In this document: positions 11,114 through 18,989 of the stretch, piece by piece
How the letters are laid out: each line of letters opens with the position of its first letter
Position numbering within the stretch: the first letter of the stretch is position 1
Assembly (NCBI GenBank): GCA_030142905.1
Contig: JASJOG010000081.1
Location: 62,001 to 126,000 of the forward strand
Length of the DNA stretch: 64,000 bases
Direction: 5' to 3'
Source of the DNA: Heliopora coerulea
Taxonomy: Eukaryota; Cnidaria; Anthozoa; Scleralcyonacea; Helioporidae
Made by a program: the position numbers and the translations under genes
Notes under the pieces: model-generated
Told to the model about the DNA's origin: nothing
The model's database searches: none
Seen by the model: the letters and a program-made list of their open reading frames with translations, nothing else

Positions 11114-14100
11114 CGTCTTACTTTCTTCGCATGGTTTAGAACCGGGATTCACCAGTGATAGCTATCCACAACCAGTGAACTAAGGTGCCACTGTAACGTC
11201 AAGCTCTCTAATATTCTCCTGAGAATTCTTGCTCTTCCGAGAAGTGTCGCTTTCTGAAACTTTTCAACCTTAAACAAACAATAACGGGGACAGACTTATC
11301 CCCCTGAAATATACCTCTCCTGATTTGTACATGTCCCAGTCTCTCTCCACATGATGTCATTTCCGTTCTCCATTGAGACATGCTATGGCTTATGAACCGT
11401 TCCACGTTCTTAGCAATCCCAAACATTTCTAAGCATTCAGTAATACACGAGTGTGGTATCATATCATAGGCTTTTCTGTAATCTATCCAGGCCATAGCCA
11501 GGTTGGTATTTCTCCTCCTGCAATCTTTCAGCACCATCTTATCTATGAGTAATTGGTCTTTAGTCCCCCTTCTCTTTCTCCTGTATCCTTTCTGCTCATT
11601 TGGCAACACCATGTTGCCCTCCAAAAACCCGTATATACTTTCTGCTATAATCCCAGTCATGAGCTTCCACATTAAAGGCAAACAAGTTATTGGTCTAAAG
11701 TTGTCTGCACTGTTACCCTTTGTTCAATCCTTCACACATAACACAGTTCTGCCAGACGTCGTCCATTCAGGAAGTTTGTCTTCATCATTTAAGGTTTTTC
11801 CCATCTGATCCTCTATTCTTTGATGGCATGAGGTCAAATATTTAATCCAAAAGCCTTGCTCTCCGTCAAGTCCTGGGGCTTTCCAATTAGGCATCTTCCT
11901 GCATTGCATCTCAACTTTCTCCATAGTTATCTGCAGATCGTCTTGTGAAGGGTATGTTACATTTTCCTTGACTTCTTTCATCCATTCTGCTGCTTATTGT
12001 GGTCTTTCACTTCATCCCAAATTCCTCCCCAGAACCTTTTGCTTTCTTCGGCGTTAGGTATGATCTTTTTTTTTTCCTGGATTCCCCATTTATTTCTTGG
12101 TAAAATCTCTTCTGATCCACACTGAGCAATTCATTTTGTCTATACTGTTTTATTCTTTGCTCGTGCCTTTTCACCTTCGCCTTTTTTGCAATTACTCTTT
12201 GCTTCAACTCATCAATAACAATTGTCAATCCTTTTGTTTTTAAGGATTGTCAGTTTAATTATAATAATAATAATAATAATAGTAATAATAATAGTAATAA
12301 TAATAATACGTTGGGTGGTGTGCGAGTTGTAATAATTATTCTTATTCTTATTCTTATTATTATTGCTTACGAACAGTGGCGTAACGTGGTGAAGTGTCGC
12401 TAGGGGCAAGAGTATAACGTATGCTTTCGATGAGTTACTCTCAGAGTTCGAAAAGTGAATCTAGTCACTTCATACGAGGCCTAAGTTGTCCAGCATCAGT
12501 TAAAATTAAATTATTTATTGAACGTTCAGTCGCCAAAATTCCACCCCTCTAAAAGTGCCGCTAGGGGCATTTGCCTCCACTGCCTCCCCCCTCCTCTTAG
12601 TTACTCCAGAGCTTATCAGCAACACGTGATGTGCAGGCAAACGAAACAAAACAAAATGCTATCAAAATTTTGCGCGAAGTGAGCAGTATAAGTTTTCTTA
12701 TTTCTTTGGCTTACTTGCCTTGTTTTTAATTTAAGGCCCGGTAAAAATTCCAAGAATTGACCTACACTTTTGAAGTAAAATGGAAAAGTTGACTAGAGCG
12801 GGATTCGAACACGCATCTTTTGGTTACCGGACCACTGCTCTACCAATTGAACTATCGAGTCAACTGGGAACAGTATGCTAGTTTTATCCAATTTAAGTGC
12901 ACGAGAGATTCTTGTGACAACTTAATGCTCGATATCCGTGAGAATGTGCAGTGTTTTCTCTCTGTTTTTGAATCATTCGCACTAGCCTGGGTAACATGAA
13001 CAGAATATGTCATAATTGACTGACATTGCTAATCGATGTACACTACCAAGGTCAACTTTAGCAGTGTAGGTCAATTTATGAAATGTTCTGTTCATGTTAC
13101 CCTGAGGATGATTCTGAAATAAACATTCTAAGTTGCTGAACAACACTGGCTACTTTAGTCGAGCCCGGTAAACTGCACTTTACCTCATATTTTCAATATG
13201 TGTGTACAACTGATTCATGATAACTTCCTCTGTCCTTAGTTGATATTTTTCCGCCATCTTTACTTTCTGGACTCAGTCAATTATTTGGAATGGGTTTTGT
13301 ACACCTGTGTGTTTATATTTGCCATACCAAGGGATGGTAAAATTGCTGTAAAAACCAGTCTGCAATGGAAGGCATGTTCCGTGGCGCTTTTGTTGTCCTG
13401 GATCAACTTCGTTCTCTACTTACGAAGATTTTGTTCCTTTGGGATCTACGTTCTAATGATGAAAAAAATCTGTGTTACATTAGTCAAGGTTAGTAGAAAC
13501 AAATATACACAAAACAAGTCTTGCTAGATGTTACAATATTGTGGGGTGAATATTGCTTTAGCAACTTGGTCCTCGTGGATAAACAAGATCGACAAACGAA
13601 AAAAGTTGTTCATTTTTATTTACAACGGTTTTCGTTCGGCACTAATGAAGCAACTAATGTTGCTTCCGATTGTGGAAACAGAGAGAAAGTGTATATGTCG
13701 GAGAATGTTGATCGTCCAGGTTAGCGGAGTTTGACAATTAGTTTGTGACCAAGCGTGAGGTCTGTACTAGTGAAATATAGGACCGTTGTTTTTACGTTAG
13801 GAACGAGACAGACGCAGCGAGTTGAGGTCCGTGCAAGAACGGGGGTCTGATATTTTACTAATGCAGACCGAACAAGCGAGGTCAATAATTAGTTTATTGC
13901 ATGGCTTTACTGAAATATGATTGAAAAGCGGAAAAGTACAGAACGTCAAATACAAACTTGTAATTTCTATCTTCATTTCATGTAAAACTTCTTCATTAAC
14001 TTTACTGTACAGAGTTACTTTTCCTTTTCTGATTGTTCGTAATACATTTTCACTTCATATGTTGTGAAAATTTTTAATTTTTATTCGACACAAGCAAAGC

Positions 14101-15871
14101 TTTTTTGAATTACCCCCTGTCCCTGAGCGGGCAAACCGGAAATATCCGACCAGGTTACGAACCAATCAAATTGCAAGAATTCCATATTCGGACCGCTCCG
14201 CTGCCACAGCCCTATAATAAAGGCTGTTAGTGGCTAAGCTTTCGACGTCTTCAGTGGTGGTCTTCGGAATCAAGGTTATCGTCTACCAACAAAGTATACC
14301 AACATTGAATACTAACTTGCTGCGTGGAAATCTTGTAATATTGATATTTTCATCGGTATCTTGTGGTCGAATAACTTATAACATTACTCATATCCCCGAC
14401 TTAACGTTGTTTCAAACTAACATCTTAAACGTAAGACTGCGTGACACATTTATGACGAAGGATAGCTTATAAATGATAATATAATAATAATTGCTGCTGG
14501 ATAAATGCTGACTGGCATTGAAAGCTGCCTCGCACAAACTCTCCATATCTAATTAGGACAAAAATTTGTGCCTCCATGTGGGAGGTGCTTACCCTGACTG
14601 TTCCCCTGGTATCTATATGTCAAAAATATTGGTGTCCACCAATGATCCTGCTGACGGGCAGGCCGAGGAACGTGGGCTCACACAACGGTTAGAATCATGC
14701 CTGGTTGATGGAAACCCGTCTTATTTCGTTTGATAACATTTTCCTTTCATAGGTACTTTCGCTGCTCATTTTTTTCTTCGTGGCTTTTGCTGCGGCATTC
14801 ACCCCGATCATGAACGACAAACAAGGCTTCGGCAACTTTGGTGTGTCTTTGTTAACAAGTGGCGTGATGACGATGGGCGAGTTTGACTTTAAGGAGACAT
14901 TTCTCGACCAAACCAGCCAGGAATATGACACATTCCTCTGGCTAAGGCTGGCTCTTCTGGTGGCGTTTGTCTTTTTAATGCCTGTCATCTTAATGAATTT
15001 TTTGTTGGCTTTGGCCATTGGCGACACAAACAGCATTATGCGACAGGCAGAGTTAAGGACACTTTTTCAGACAGCTAAACTAGTCATAAACCTCGAACGC
15101 AAACGGTCTACGTTTCCTTGGTGTACCACACCCAGGCCGTTGTCTGTCTTGGAAGAGCGTCCTAATGAACGGGTCCACATCCTGAGGACCATTTGGGAAA
15201 ACTTATTCTACGGTCCTGATCAGGTCTCGTCGGACGAAGACACGGCGGTACCACGCGACAACCGGAGGGCAAACGACAACGTGGAAGACAAACTGGTCAT
15301 GATTGTAGACATGATGAAAGAGATGCAACAACAAATATCAGTGATACAGGAAAAGATCTTGGTAGACGAGGAAAATAGGGCCTCGTCACATGAGAACCGC
15401 GACACAAGGGAACCATTCGGCATCGCTAAAGAAAGGCGAAATGCGTGGACACAATTTCGTGGACAGAGTGTAAGTTTTAAGGACAAATTGTCGGATGCAA
15501 AGAGTCTGGAAAGGCGAGATGTCTCAACACAATTTTGTGGACGTAATGGAGGTTATGTTGAAATGCCATTTTTTCCCAAGAACTCGGGAGGCTACAGCAA
15601 ACGAAATTCATGGCCGCAGTTTCGTCGAAAGTCAGGAAGCTTCCATCAAAACGTTCTTGAAAATGATGTTTATGGTGGTAACGTCATAGACGACACTTTC
15701 ACTGCAGGGCGAGACTTGAAGGACGAGAAAGATAATGAAGAAGAGGAAAACGACCCAGAATTGGTTGAGCTTAAAGAATTGCACAAGAAAACACCAATGG
15801 AAGAGTACGCAAATGTCTTTGTTGATGATGATGATGGAGATCCTCGTTATGATCTTGATAAAGATGGGTAA
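822..15871 (+). CDS. TRPA1-like ankyrin-repeat cation channel, gene A (split gene, 5' partial)
   Basis: Nine exons (822-1062, 2203-2292, 5562-5803, 6646-6937, 8846-9017, 9710-9943, 10907-10998, 13240-13488, 14753-15871) join in frame through GT-AG introns into 909 residues ending at TAA. Residues 1 to about 285 are ankyrin repeats (motifs such as [19 protein letters not shown] and [19 protein letters not shown]). About 286-389 is the pre-S1 linker with the TRPA-type YDF element. S1 is near 390-411, S2 433-450, S3 466-484, S4 499-521, S5 538-553, pore loop about 562-580 with MGE as the likely filter, and S6 602-627 ending [12 protein letters not shown] 282-residue cytoplasmic tail has a coiled coil near 713-745. 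TRPA channels are plasma-membrane, tetrameric, calcium-permeable sensors of irritants or temperature. Human TRPA1 is 1119 residues, so the first ankyrin repeats lie upstream of the window. The stimulus cannot be read from the sequence. Confidence 0.87.
1174..1252 (+). repeat. tRNA-derived SINE-like unit
   Basis: An A-box-like TAGCTCAATGG (1185-1195) is followed 33 bases later by a B-box-like GGTTCGATCCC (1229-1239), with GAG...CTC closing ends. The anticodon arm does not pair well, so this is probably a tRNA-derived repeat rather than a working tRNA gene. Related units occur at 2926-3003 (inverted) and 3140-3207. Confidence 0.6.
1390..1575 (+). repeat. Dispersed repeat with decayed reading frame, copy 1
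   Basis: Strongly similar to 13542-13730 in the same orientation (shared GACTTGGTCCTCGTGGAT-like and GTTGATCGTCCAGGTTAG segments). It reads [17 protein letters not shown] before a one-base shift breaks the frame that stays open in the other copy. The family was not recognised. Confidence 0.7.
1672..1726. repeat. 18-bp perfect inverted repeat
   Basis: AATGCAGAGAGCAAAATT (1672-1689) is the exact reverse complement of 1709-1726, with a 19-base loop. A further GATATAATGCAGAG follows at about 1731. Probably part of a small foldback transposon remnant. Confidence 0.75.
2203..2292 (+). CDS. Gene A exon 2: ankyrin repeat segment
   Basis: A 90-bp phase-0 exon bounded by TTTTTTAAG| and |GTAAGT. It encodes [19 protein letters not shown] and then [11 protein letters not shown], the turn and first helix of an ankyrin repeat; the second helix is supplied by the next exon. 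Confidence 0.8.
2737..3640. repeat. Composite tRNA-SINE foldback cluster
   Basis: Five tRNA-like units lie here: inverted at 2737-2812 and 2926-3003, direct at 3140-3207, 3303-3380 and 3553-3625. Each has A- and B-box-like motifs (for example GATAGCTCAATTGG and GTTCGAATC). 2881-3010 and 3130-3251 form a large inverted repeat (GTAGATGAACGATTTTCAAG against its complement near 3232-3251). A shared tail motif CCTGAGGATGATCCTGA occurs near 3432 and again, variant, near 3671 and 13101. Confidence 0.65.
4070..5040. repeat. Palindrome-rich GTCGCA/TTGCAA transposon-like block
   Basis: Dense inverted motifs: GTTCTCATAATCGTACGATA (4939) faces TTTGCGATTATATGAGAAC (about 5005-5023), and GATTATATGAGAACCAG occurs at 4159 and about 5009. 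A short tandem TTGCAATGAGTTGCAAGAA lies near 4318-4360. It looks like nested non-autonomous DNA transposons; superfamily not determined. Confidence 0.5.
5562..5803 (+). CDS. Gene A exon 3: ankyrin repeats
   Basis: Acceptor TATCTTTTCAG at 5551-5561, donor AAG|GTAAAT at 5804. It starts with [17 protein letters not shown], completing the previous repeat, then carries [19 protein letters not shown] and [19 protein letters not shown]. The last two bases (AG) plus the first base of the next exon (G) make the Arg of GALAVRDEN. An alternative GT at 5799 would break that phase match, so 5803 was chosen as the exon end. Confidence 0.85.
5804..6645. other. Gene A intron with a Tigger-like terminal repeat
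   Basis: About 6408-6593 contains GTGTCCGCTTACGGGA twice. On the - strand it begins TACAGTCGAACCTCTTCTTG followed by CGGACA, a form resembling terminal inverted repeats of Tigger/pogo-type DNA transposons. The rest shows nothing I can name. Confidence 0.45.
6408..6593 (-). mobile_element. Putative Tigger-like MITE remnant
   Basis: Ends in AGGTTCGACTGTA (6581-6593), with TA next to the terminal CAGTCGAACCTC of the - strand. Internal GTGTCCGCTTACGGGA copies at about 6549 and a variant near 6465-6490 suggest terminal repeats. No transposase is encoded, so it would be non-autonomous. Confidence 0.4.
6646..6937 (+). CDS. Gene A exon 4: ankyrin repeats and start of the linker
   Basis: Acceptor CATTTGTTTAG ending 6645, donor CAG|GTAAGG at 6938. 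It contains [19 protein letters not shown] and [19 protein letters not shown], then [19 protein letters not shown] and SRWKQ. That last part resembles the segment of TRPA1 after the final ankyrin repeat, where the linker to S1 begins. Confidence 0.87.
6953..7235 (+). repeat. Degenerate GGAAAC/GAACAC hexamer repeat
   Basis: About 280 bases of purine- and C-rich hexamers (GGAAAC, GAACAC, GGACAC), read as TGTGTTC/GTTTCC on the other strand. It is low complexity; Val/Ser/Phe-rich reading frames on the - strand are artefacts. It starts 15 bases after the exon 4 donor. Confidence 0.8.
7348..7422 (+). mobile_element. LINE reverse-transcriptase C-terminal relic, first part
   Basis: Reads [18 protein letters not shown] in one frame, a pattern common near the C-terminus of CR1/L2/Jockey-like ORF2 proteins. 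The frame then breaks. It is followed after the nested foldback element by 8489-8590. Confidence 0.55.
7671..7760. repeat. 14-bp tandem array carrying CACGTG
   Basis: Unit TCACGTGAAATAGT repeated about 6.4 times without mismatch until the last unit (CACGTA). Six palindromic CACGTG E-box sequences begin at 7672, 7686, 7700, 7714, 7728 and 7742. Intronic in gene A. Confidence 0.95.
7856..8310. mobile_element. Foldback (long inverted repeat) element
   Basis: Left arm about 7856-7945 (AAAGTTTTTCGGACAACGTT...) matches the complement of about 8214-8303 over roughly 90 bases with about 15% mismatch, enclosing about 270 bases of AT-rich DNA without a coding frame. It appears inserted in a LINE relic. 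Confidence 0.65.
8489..8590 (+). mobile_element. LINE reverse-transcriptase C-terminal relic, second part
   Basis: Reads [20 protein letters not shown] and then [10 protein letters not shown] with a stop, the typical last segment of CR1/L2/Jockey-like ORF2. It follows LINE fragment 7348-7422 in the same orientation. Confidence 0.6.
8846..9017 (+). CDS. Gene A exon 5: pre-S1 linker
   Basis: Acceptor ATTAG at 8841-8845, donor CCAG|GTATGC at 9018. It encodes [20 protein letters not shown], then [13 protein letters not shown] and the block SYDFSSLQD. The order 'MPxVAxxVL ... VT ... YDFxxLQD' is the pattern I recall from the TRPA1 linker. It ends one base into a codon. Confidence 0.82.
9222..9475 (+). 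repeat. GGAT/AGAT tetranucleotide microsatellite
   Basis: From about 9222 there are GATA-, AGAGAT- and GTAGAGAT-type repeats, then a clean ATGGATGG run (about 9366-9420) passing into GGACGGAT and GGACGGAC. His-Pro-Ser-Ile frames on the - strand are artefacts. Located in the intron between exons 5 and 6 of gene A. Confidence 0.9.
9710..9943 (+). CDS. Gene A exon 6: pre-S1 region and S1
   Basis: Acceptor CTGTTTCCAG ending 9709, donor CCCAG|GTAATG at 9944. It encodes [20 protein letters not shown], then [16 protein letters not shown] and S1 ([19 protein letters not shown]). The 'E-x-M-V-R ... L-x-H-P-V-C-x-K/R-x-L-x-x-K-W' block is characteristic of TRPA1. It ends in the S1-S2 loop, one base into a Gly codon. 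Confidence 0.9.
9944..10906. other. Gene A intron, no recognised element
   Basis: AT-rich intron DNA between the S1 and S2 exons. I see no tandem repeat, coding frame or named transposon. Confidence 0.5.
10907..10998 (+). CDS. Gene A exon 7: S1-S2 loop and S2
   Basis: A 92-bp exon with acceptor TTCTTGTTAACAG and donor CAG|GTAAGA. The first two bases complete Gly, followed by [10 protein letters not shown] and the hydrophobic S2 [20 protein letters not shown]. Phase and topology fit between exons 6 and 8. A different-frame reading from about 10692 across this exon is not used. Confidence 0.82.
11072..11114. repeat. ATT trinucleotide microsatellite
   Basis: TTATTATTA run of about 14 units at the 3' side of the antisense LINE remnant, possibly grown from its tail. 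Confidence 0.9.
11208..12228 (-). mobile_element. Non-LTR retrotransposon reverse-transcriptase remnant (frameshifted)
   Basis: Three - strand frames in order: 12228-12007 ([16 protein letters not shown]..., upstream region), 11981-11724 (NWKAPGLDG and [12 protein letters not shown], the RT N-terminal landmarks) and 11681-11208 ([35 protein letters not shown]). The A-box 'DYRKAYD' and 'GIFQGD' are diagnostic of reverse transcriptase. The catalytic YxDD/MDD block is not seen because the copy ends before it. Frameshifts and truncation show it is dead. It lies antisense to gene A. Clade is uncertain. Confidence 0.85.
12256..12308. repeat. ATA trinucleotide microsatellite
   Basis: ATAATAATA run with ATAGTA interruptions (12259-12308), followed near 12335-12360 by TTATTC pentamer-like repeats. 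Confidence 0.85.
12790..12865 (-). repeat. tRNA-derived SINE-like unit (inverted)
   Basis: On the - strand it reads GACTCGATAGTTCAATTGG, then GAGCAGTGGTCCGGTAACC and GTTCGAATCCC, with A- and B-box-like motifs and GACT...AGTC ends. It belongs to the same family as the units at 3303 and 3553; its flank (CAGTATGCTAGTTTTATCCA) is also shared. Confidence 0.65.
13240..13488 (+). CDS. Gene A exon 8: S3 and S4
   Basis: A 249-bp phase-0/phase-0 exon, acceptor CTGTCCTTAG, donor AAG|GTTAGT. It encodes S3 ([17 protein letters not shown]) and S4 with the S4-S5 linker ([26 protein letters not shown]). The paralogous exon on the - strand at 62319-62567 has exactly the same length, phases and donor sequence. 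Confidence 0.9.
13489..14752. other. Gene A intron with dispersed repeat copy 2
   Basis: Starts with the open copy of the repeat at 13542-13730, followed by GTGAGGTCTGTACTAGTGAA (13754) and a segment up to about 14230 (CCCTGAGCGGGC..., CCCTATAATAAAGGC) that may be the same element. 14230-14752 shows nothing recognised apart from the acceptor tract. Confidence 0.55.
13528..13734 (+). repeat. Dispersed repeat with intact 68-codon frame, copy 2
   Basis: Encodes 68 residues including [20 protein letters not shown] and [18 protein letters not shown]. The first copy at 1390-1575 has the same residues but is frameshifted. I do not recognise the product. It is probably a fragment of a larger mobile element coding region, as both copies are followed or preceded by GTGAGGTCTGTACTAGTGAA. 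Confidence 0.55.
14753..15871 (+). CDS. Gene A exon 9: S5, pore, S6 and C-terminal tail
   Basis: Acceptor TTTCCTTTCATAG ending 14752; open to TAA at 15869-15871. It encodes S5 ([16 protein letters not shown]), a pore loop with [21 protein letters not shown]6 ending [17 protein letters not shown], then a hydrophilic tail. The tail has a predicted coiled coil ([20 protein letters not shown]), three degenerate R-R-x-x-x-x-Q-F repeats (15431, 15509, 15599) and an acidic end. GGGTAAGC overlaps the stop and could serve as a donor to a further exon; I prefer the stop. Confidence 0.85.
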   Translation, partial: VLSLLIFFFVAFAAAFTPIMNDKQGFGNFGVSLLTSGVMTMGEFDFKETFLDQTSQEYDTFLWLRLALLVAFVFLMPVILMNFLLALAIGDTNSIMRQAELRTLFQTAKLVINLERKRSTFPWCTTPRPLSVLEERPNERVHILRTIWENLFYGPDQVSSDEDTAVPRDNRRANDNVEDKLVMIVDMMKEMQQQISVIQEKILVDEENRASSHENRDTREPFGIAKERRNAWTQFRGQSVSFKDKLSDAKSLERRDVSTQFCGRNGGYVEMPFFPKNSGGYSKRNSWPQFRRKSGSFHQNVLENDVYGGNVIDDTFTAGRDLKDEKDNEEEENDPELVELKELHKKTPMEEYANVFVDDDDGDPRYDLDKDG

Positions 15872-16990
15872 GCAGAAGTGATCCGGTCAAGAATTGTTGA
15901 ATCGTTTCAATACATTCAGGAGGTCAAGGATGGAGATAAGTATAAAAATGTACAGCCCCAGTCTATCAAACACTGAAAGACTTATACGTCTACGCGGTAA
16001 ATAGTTCTACCTAAAGTCCCACATGATATTGCAATTCGTCGAAATAAAATAGCCTCCGTGAAATTTGTTGCCGAAAGAAGAAAAGACAATCCTCGTCGAC
16101 CATGAACGATGCTCCCTACCCGAGTGCAGGCTACATAAACGATAGGTTAAGTTAACAGGTGGATTCATCGGACGTTTATTCGTGAATGGAGACATTAAAT
16201 AGCCAACAGCATTGATAATTCGTGACCCCGAAAACACACACGCACAATAAAAGTAAATAATGCTCATTAAAAGTAAAGGTAAATGCAGGTTAAACTTACA
16301 GAGGGACTTGAATGCTTCTTAAAATATAGACGTGCTAACATTAAAAATGCTATAAAAGAACAACCGAGTACTTTGTCGTTTGTTGTGTTTGATCTGTAGA
16401 AGCGCGTCTTTGAAAGCTTACTTGGTTTGTAATCGCCAAGGGTTGAGTAGAGTCGACCACCAGGGTGTAAGAAACATACGAGGAGCCTCATGGTCACACA
16501 ATTTTTAGTAAATTTCTGTATTCACAAGATAGCTCAGTATCTTAACATTTATTCAGTATATGACTGACCTCGCGTTTCAGTTCATACGCAAAATTACGCG
16601 TGCTGATTGGTTGCAGAACGGTCCGATACTTTCCGATGTTGGACCGGTTCAATACGCTTTTTACTCCGAACTGGTAGCGTAAACTTTGGCGGGAAAATCT
16701 TCAAGCTTTCAAAATGAAATTTCAGGTGTATTAACTATCTATAATGAAAAATACGGGATAACATGCGTTTTGGCACCTCGCTCATTCGTCGCCAGGTCTT
16801 TACGAGAACCTCAGGCAAATACTTTCTCGTACGGACCTTGTTGTCAGTTAATAAGTATGTAATCGTGTTAAACGATTTAGAACAGACTCTTAACCTTACA
16901 AGACTCAAATCAGTACAAAACTTGTTTATTTCAGAGAAACATTTCGAGCTTATCTCGGAAGTTTGAGGTTGGTTCAGAACAATTGTCAAA
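15872..16990 (+). other. 3' flank of gene A
   Basis: Candidate poly(A) signals AATAAA at 16043-16048 and 16246-16251 follow the stop by about 170 and 375 bases. Beyond about 16300 I see no gene or clear repeat; 16930-16985 resembles one degenerate + oriented satellite fragment (CATTTCGAGCTTATCTCGGA). Confidence 0.5.
16043..16048 (+). terminator. Candidate poly(A) signal of gene A
   Basis: AATAAA 172 bases after the TAA stop. A second AATAAA lies at 16246-16251. Choice between them cannot be made from sequence alone. Confidence 0.4.
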
Positions 16991-17360
16991 ACCGGTAGGT
17001 TGACTAGTTGCTTCTGACGATTTTTTTAACATATCTCAAACTTTCGAAATAAGCTCGAAATATGAGAGTTTAGGCCAAATAAATTAGTTTTGGCCTTATT
17101 TGAGACAATTTAGGCAAAAATTTTGTTGAATTTTCGAGGTCGAAAAATGTCGCCAAGCAGTAAAGGAGTTAACCTATGTTTTTTTGACTGTTTTGTGACC
17201 AATATCAAAGTTTCAAAATAGTATAAAACTATGAAAATTTATCTCTAACAATTTTGTTTTTCCACTGATTTGAGAGATTTAAAGCCAAATATTTGTTTAA
17301 TTTTCGAGATCGAAAAATTTCACAAAAAAGTAAAGTGGTTAATCCATAGTTTTTGACTTA
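16990..17360 (-). repeat. Diverged satellite monomers in inverted orientation (left outlier)
   Basis: Two degenerate copies about 165 bases apart carrying GAGGTCGAAAAATGTCGCCA (17137) and GAGATCGAAAAATTTCACAA (17304), each followed by AGTAAAG and GTTAA. These are the reverse complement of the array's AACCCCTTTACTTTTTGGTC and GAATTTTTCGACATC blocks. Confidence 0.75.
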
Positions 17361-18989
17361 TCTTCTTTCGGCATGCATGAATTTTTCAATGCATATATTT
17401 TTCATTGATTGTAGCACGGTTTCTGGTGTAATTTGGAAAAACACGCTCTCGTGAGTTTTTCATAGGCATCAAATAGCAATCGTCCATTGGACTTCTGCTA
17501 TTTATGTAAGTATAACATTATATAAGTGTTATACAACTATTTTTGGGGGGAGAAGGGACGAACAGGTTGTGTACCGCTCCTGTAGCAGGAGGTCTACTGG
17601 CCGGCCTAAAAAGCCCAAGTGTGCCAGGAGTAGTCCCAGGGAAGTCGATACCTTCACGTGGTTCCACCTGTTCTCACTAAAATCGACTACCGAAAAGCGG
17701 AACGGTGGCGCTATAACCACCCCCCAGCTATGGGTTAAATAGCAACGGTATGAGTGGTAAACATGGCGGATGACATCGTACGATCTTTATCACTACGCGT
17801 GGAGTTAGACATCAATTAGAACATTGACATTTTTGACTCGTCTTAATTGGAGGTTTACGTTAGCTGTCAGAGGCAGTAGTTTTTTATCTGTACTTATTTG
17901 GTTTGCTCATTAAGGCGTTGTTATACTAAGTCATTTGTCTTGCAACTTGTGTCGCAATGGCCGAATCCGTCGCGTTGCAGTTGAACGATAAAGGTATGTT
18001 GCACTGGGCAATATCCTACGCAACTTGTGGCGGAAAGGAGTCCACTGAAGGAAAAAACTAAGAATGAAGCAGTCATTCATTTTCGTTCGCTGATCACGAT
18101 TACAGCTCTTAGACAAGTTGCACGATGGATGTTGCACTGTGTAACGCCTAGAAATCCGTTGCAACGTTGCCGCAATCGTTGCGAAAAGTAGAACTTGGTT
18201 CAATTTTTTGCAACACTTGCAGCAACAAAAATATTGAGAGACTTGGTGTTTAAAGACTGTTACTCGATACTCTATCTATTGAGACTGGTTTCGCATGCAG
18301 CCAAATTGTGAGAAAAGTTGGATAACAGTTTGCGTAGTGTAACAGCGCCTTTATGCCAGTATGCAAATTGTCCGGTTCGATGGCGGTATGGCGGAAAGAA
18401 CAACGTCGAATCTTGCTTTCCTTGCCGTGTTTGGGGTGGGAATTGACTTTCATATCTTAACTCTCCCTCTAAATCACAGCTGTTGGCGGCAACCGGTGAG
18501 AAATTCGTGAATTGTTTTCCCTTTTTCTTGTTTTATGATACGGGACTTTTTTGATGTGAAATACCTGTTTCATGCATCGCACGCTCTCTCAGATTTTTTC
18601 TTTCGCGATCTGGAATCGTATCAACTATGTCATCTATGTATTCACCGACATAATGTGGTAATGAGAATTTATTTGGCTGGTTGTCTGTGGTCTTTAAAGG
18701 CGGAGATCAAGTTGTTAAATCTCGTCGAGTTGTTTTTCCATTGCGTTACAAGGTAGGTTGGTCTGGTACATCAAGAGCAGAGTGCCACCGTAACGACAGG
18801 TTTGTTAATATCTTTGTCACCAGGGAGTATTCATTTGCTAGCTTCTTAGAATCGTCAAACTTATTAACGAATCCCGCTCAAGTCAACTTCTTTTGTTGAC
18901 TTTAGACAGTGTAGGTTTATCGGAAAATATTCTGCTGCAATAATGGTTACCAGAAACCGAAAAATTTCATCTAAATGCGTCAAATCCAT
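17361..18989. other. Non-satellite DNA between two satellite stretches
   Basis: Holds an inverted-repeat-rich block (17544-17726) and a TTGCAAC/GTTGCG-rich palindromic repeat (about 17930-18230) similar in style to 4070-5040. 18240-18960 shows nothing I can name apart from a SINE-like GTTGACTTTAGACAGTGTAG near 18895. Confidence 0.5.
17544..17726. other. Inverted-repeat-rich, possibly structured block
   Basis: Nested complementary segments: TGGGGGG (17544) with CCCCCCA (17720-17726); GAACAGGT (17560-17567) with ACCTGTTC (17666-17673); hairpin CTCCTG-TAG-CAGGAG (17577-17591); CTACT (17594) with AGTAG (17629-17633); GAAG (17641) with CTTC (17652); GGTGG (17704) with CCACC (17717). It is richer in GC than its surroundings and could be a small structured RNA or a MITE. 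Confidence 0.4.

Larger units (their letters stand above)
10999..13239. other. Gene A intron with antisense retrotransposon
   Basis: Contains an ATT microsatellite (11072-11114), an antisense non-LTR reverse-transcriptase remnant (11208-12228), a second ATA repeat (12256-12308), an AGTGGCGTAACG-type element end (12373-12420) and an inverted tRNA-like unit (12790-12865). Confidence 0.7.

Noticed and set aside
16735..18899. Short frames of 60-90 codons
   Set aside because: No domain, repeat of known protein or splice context; some cross degenerate satellite monomers.
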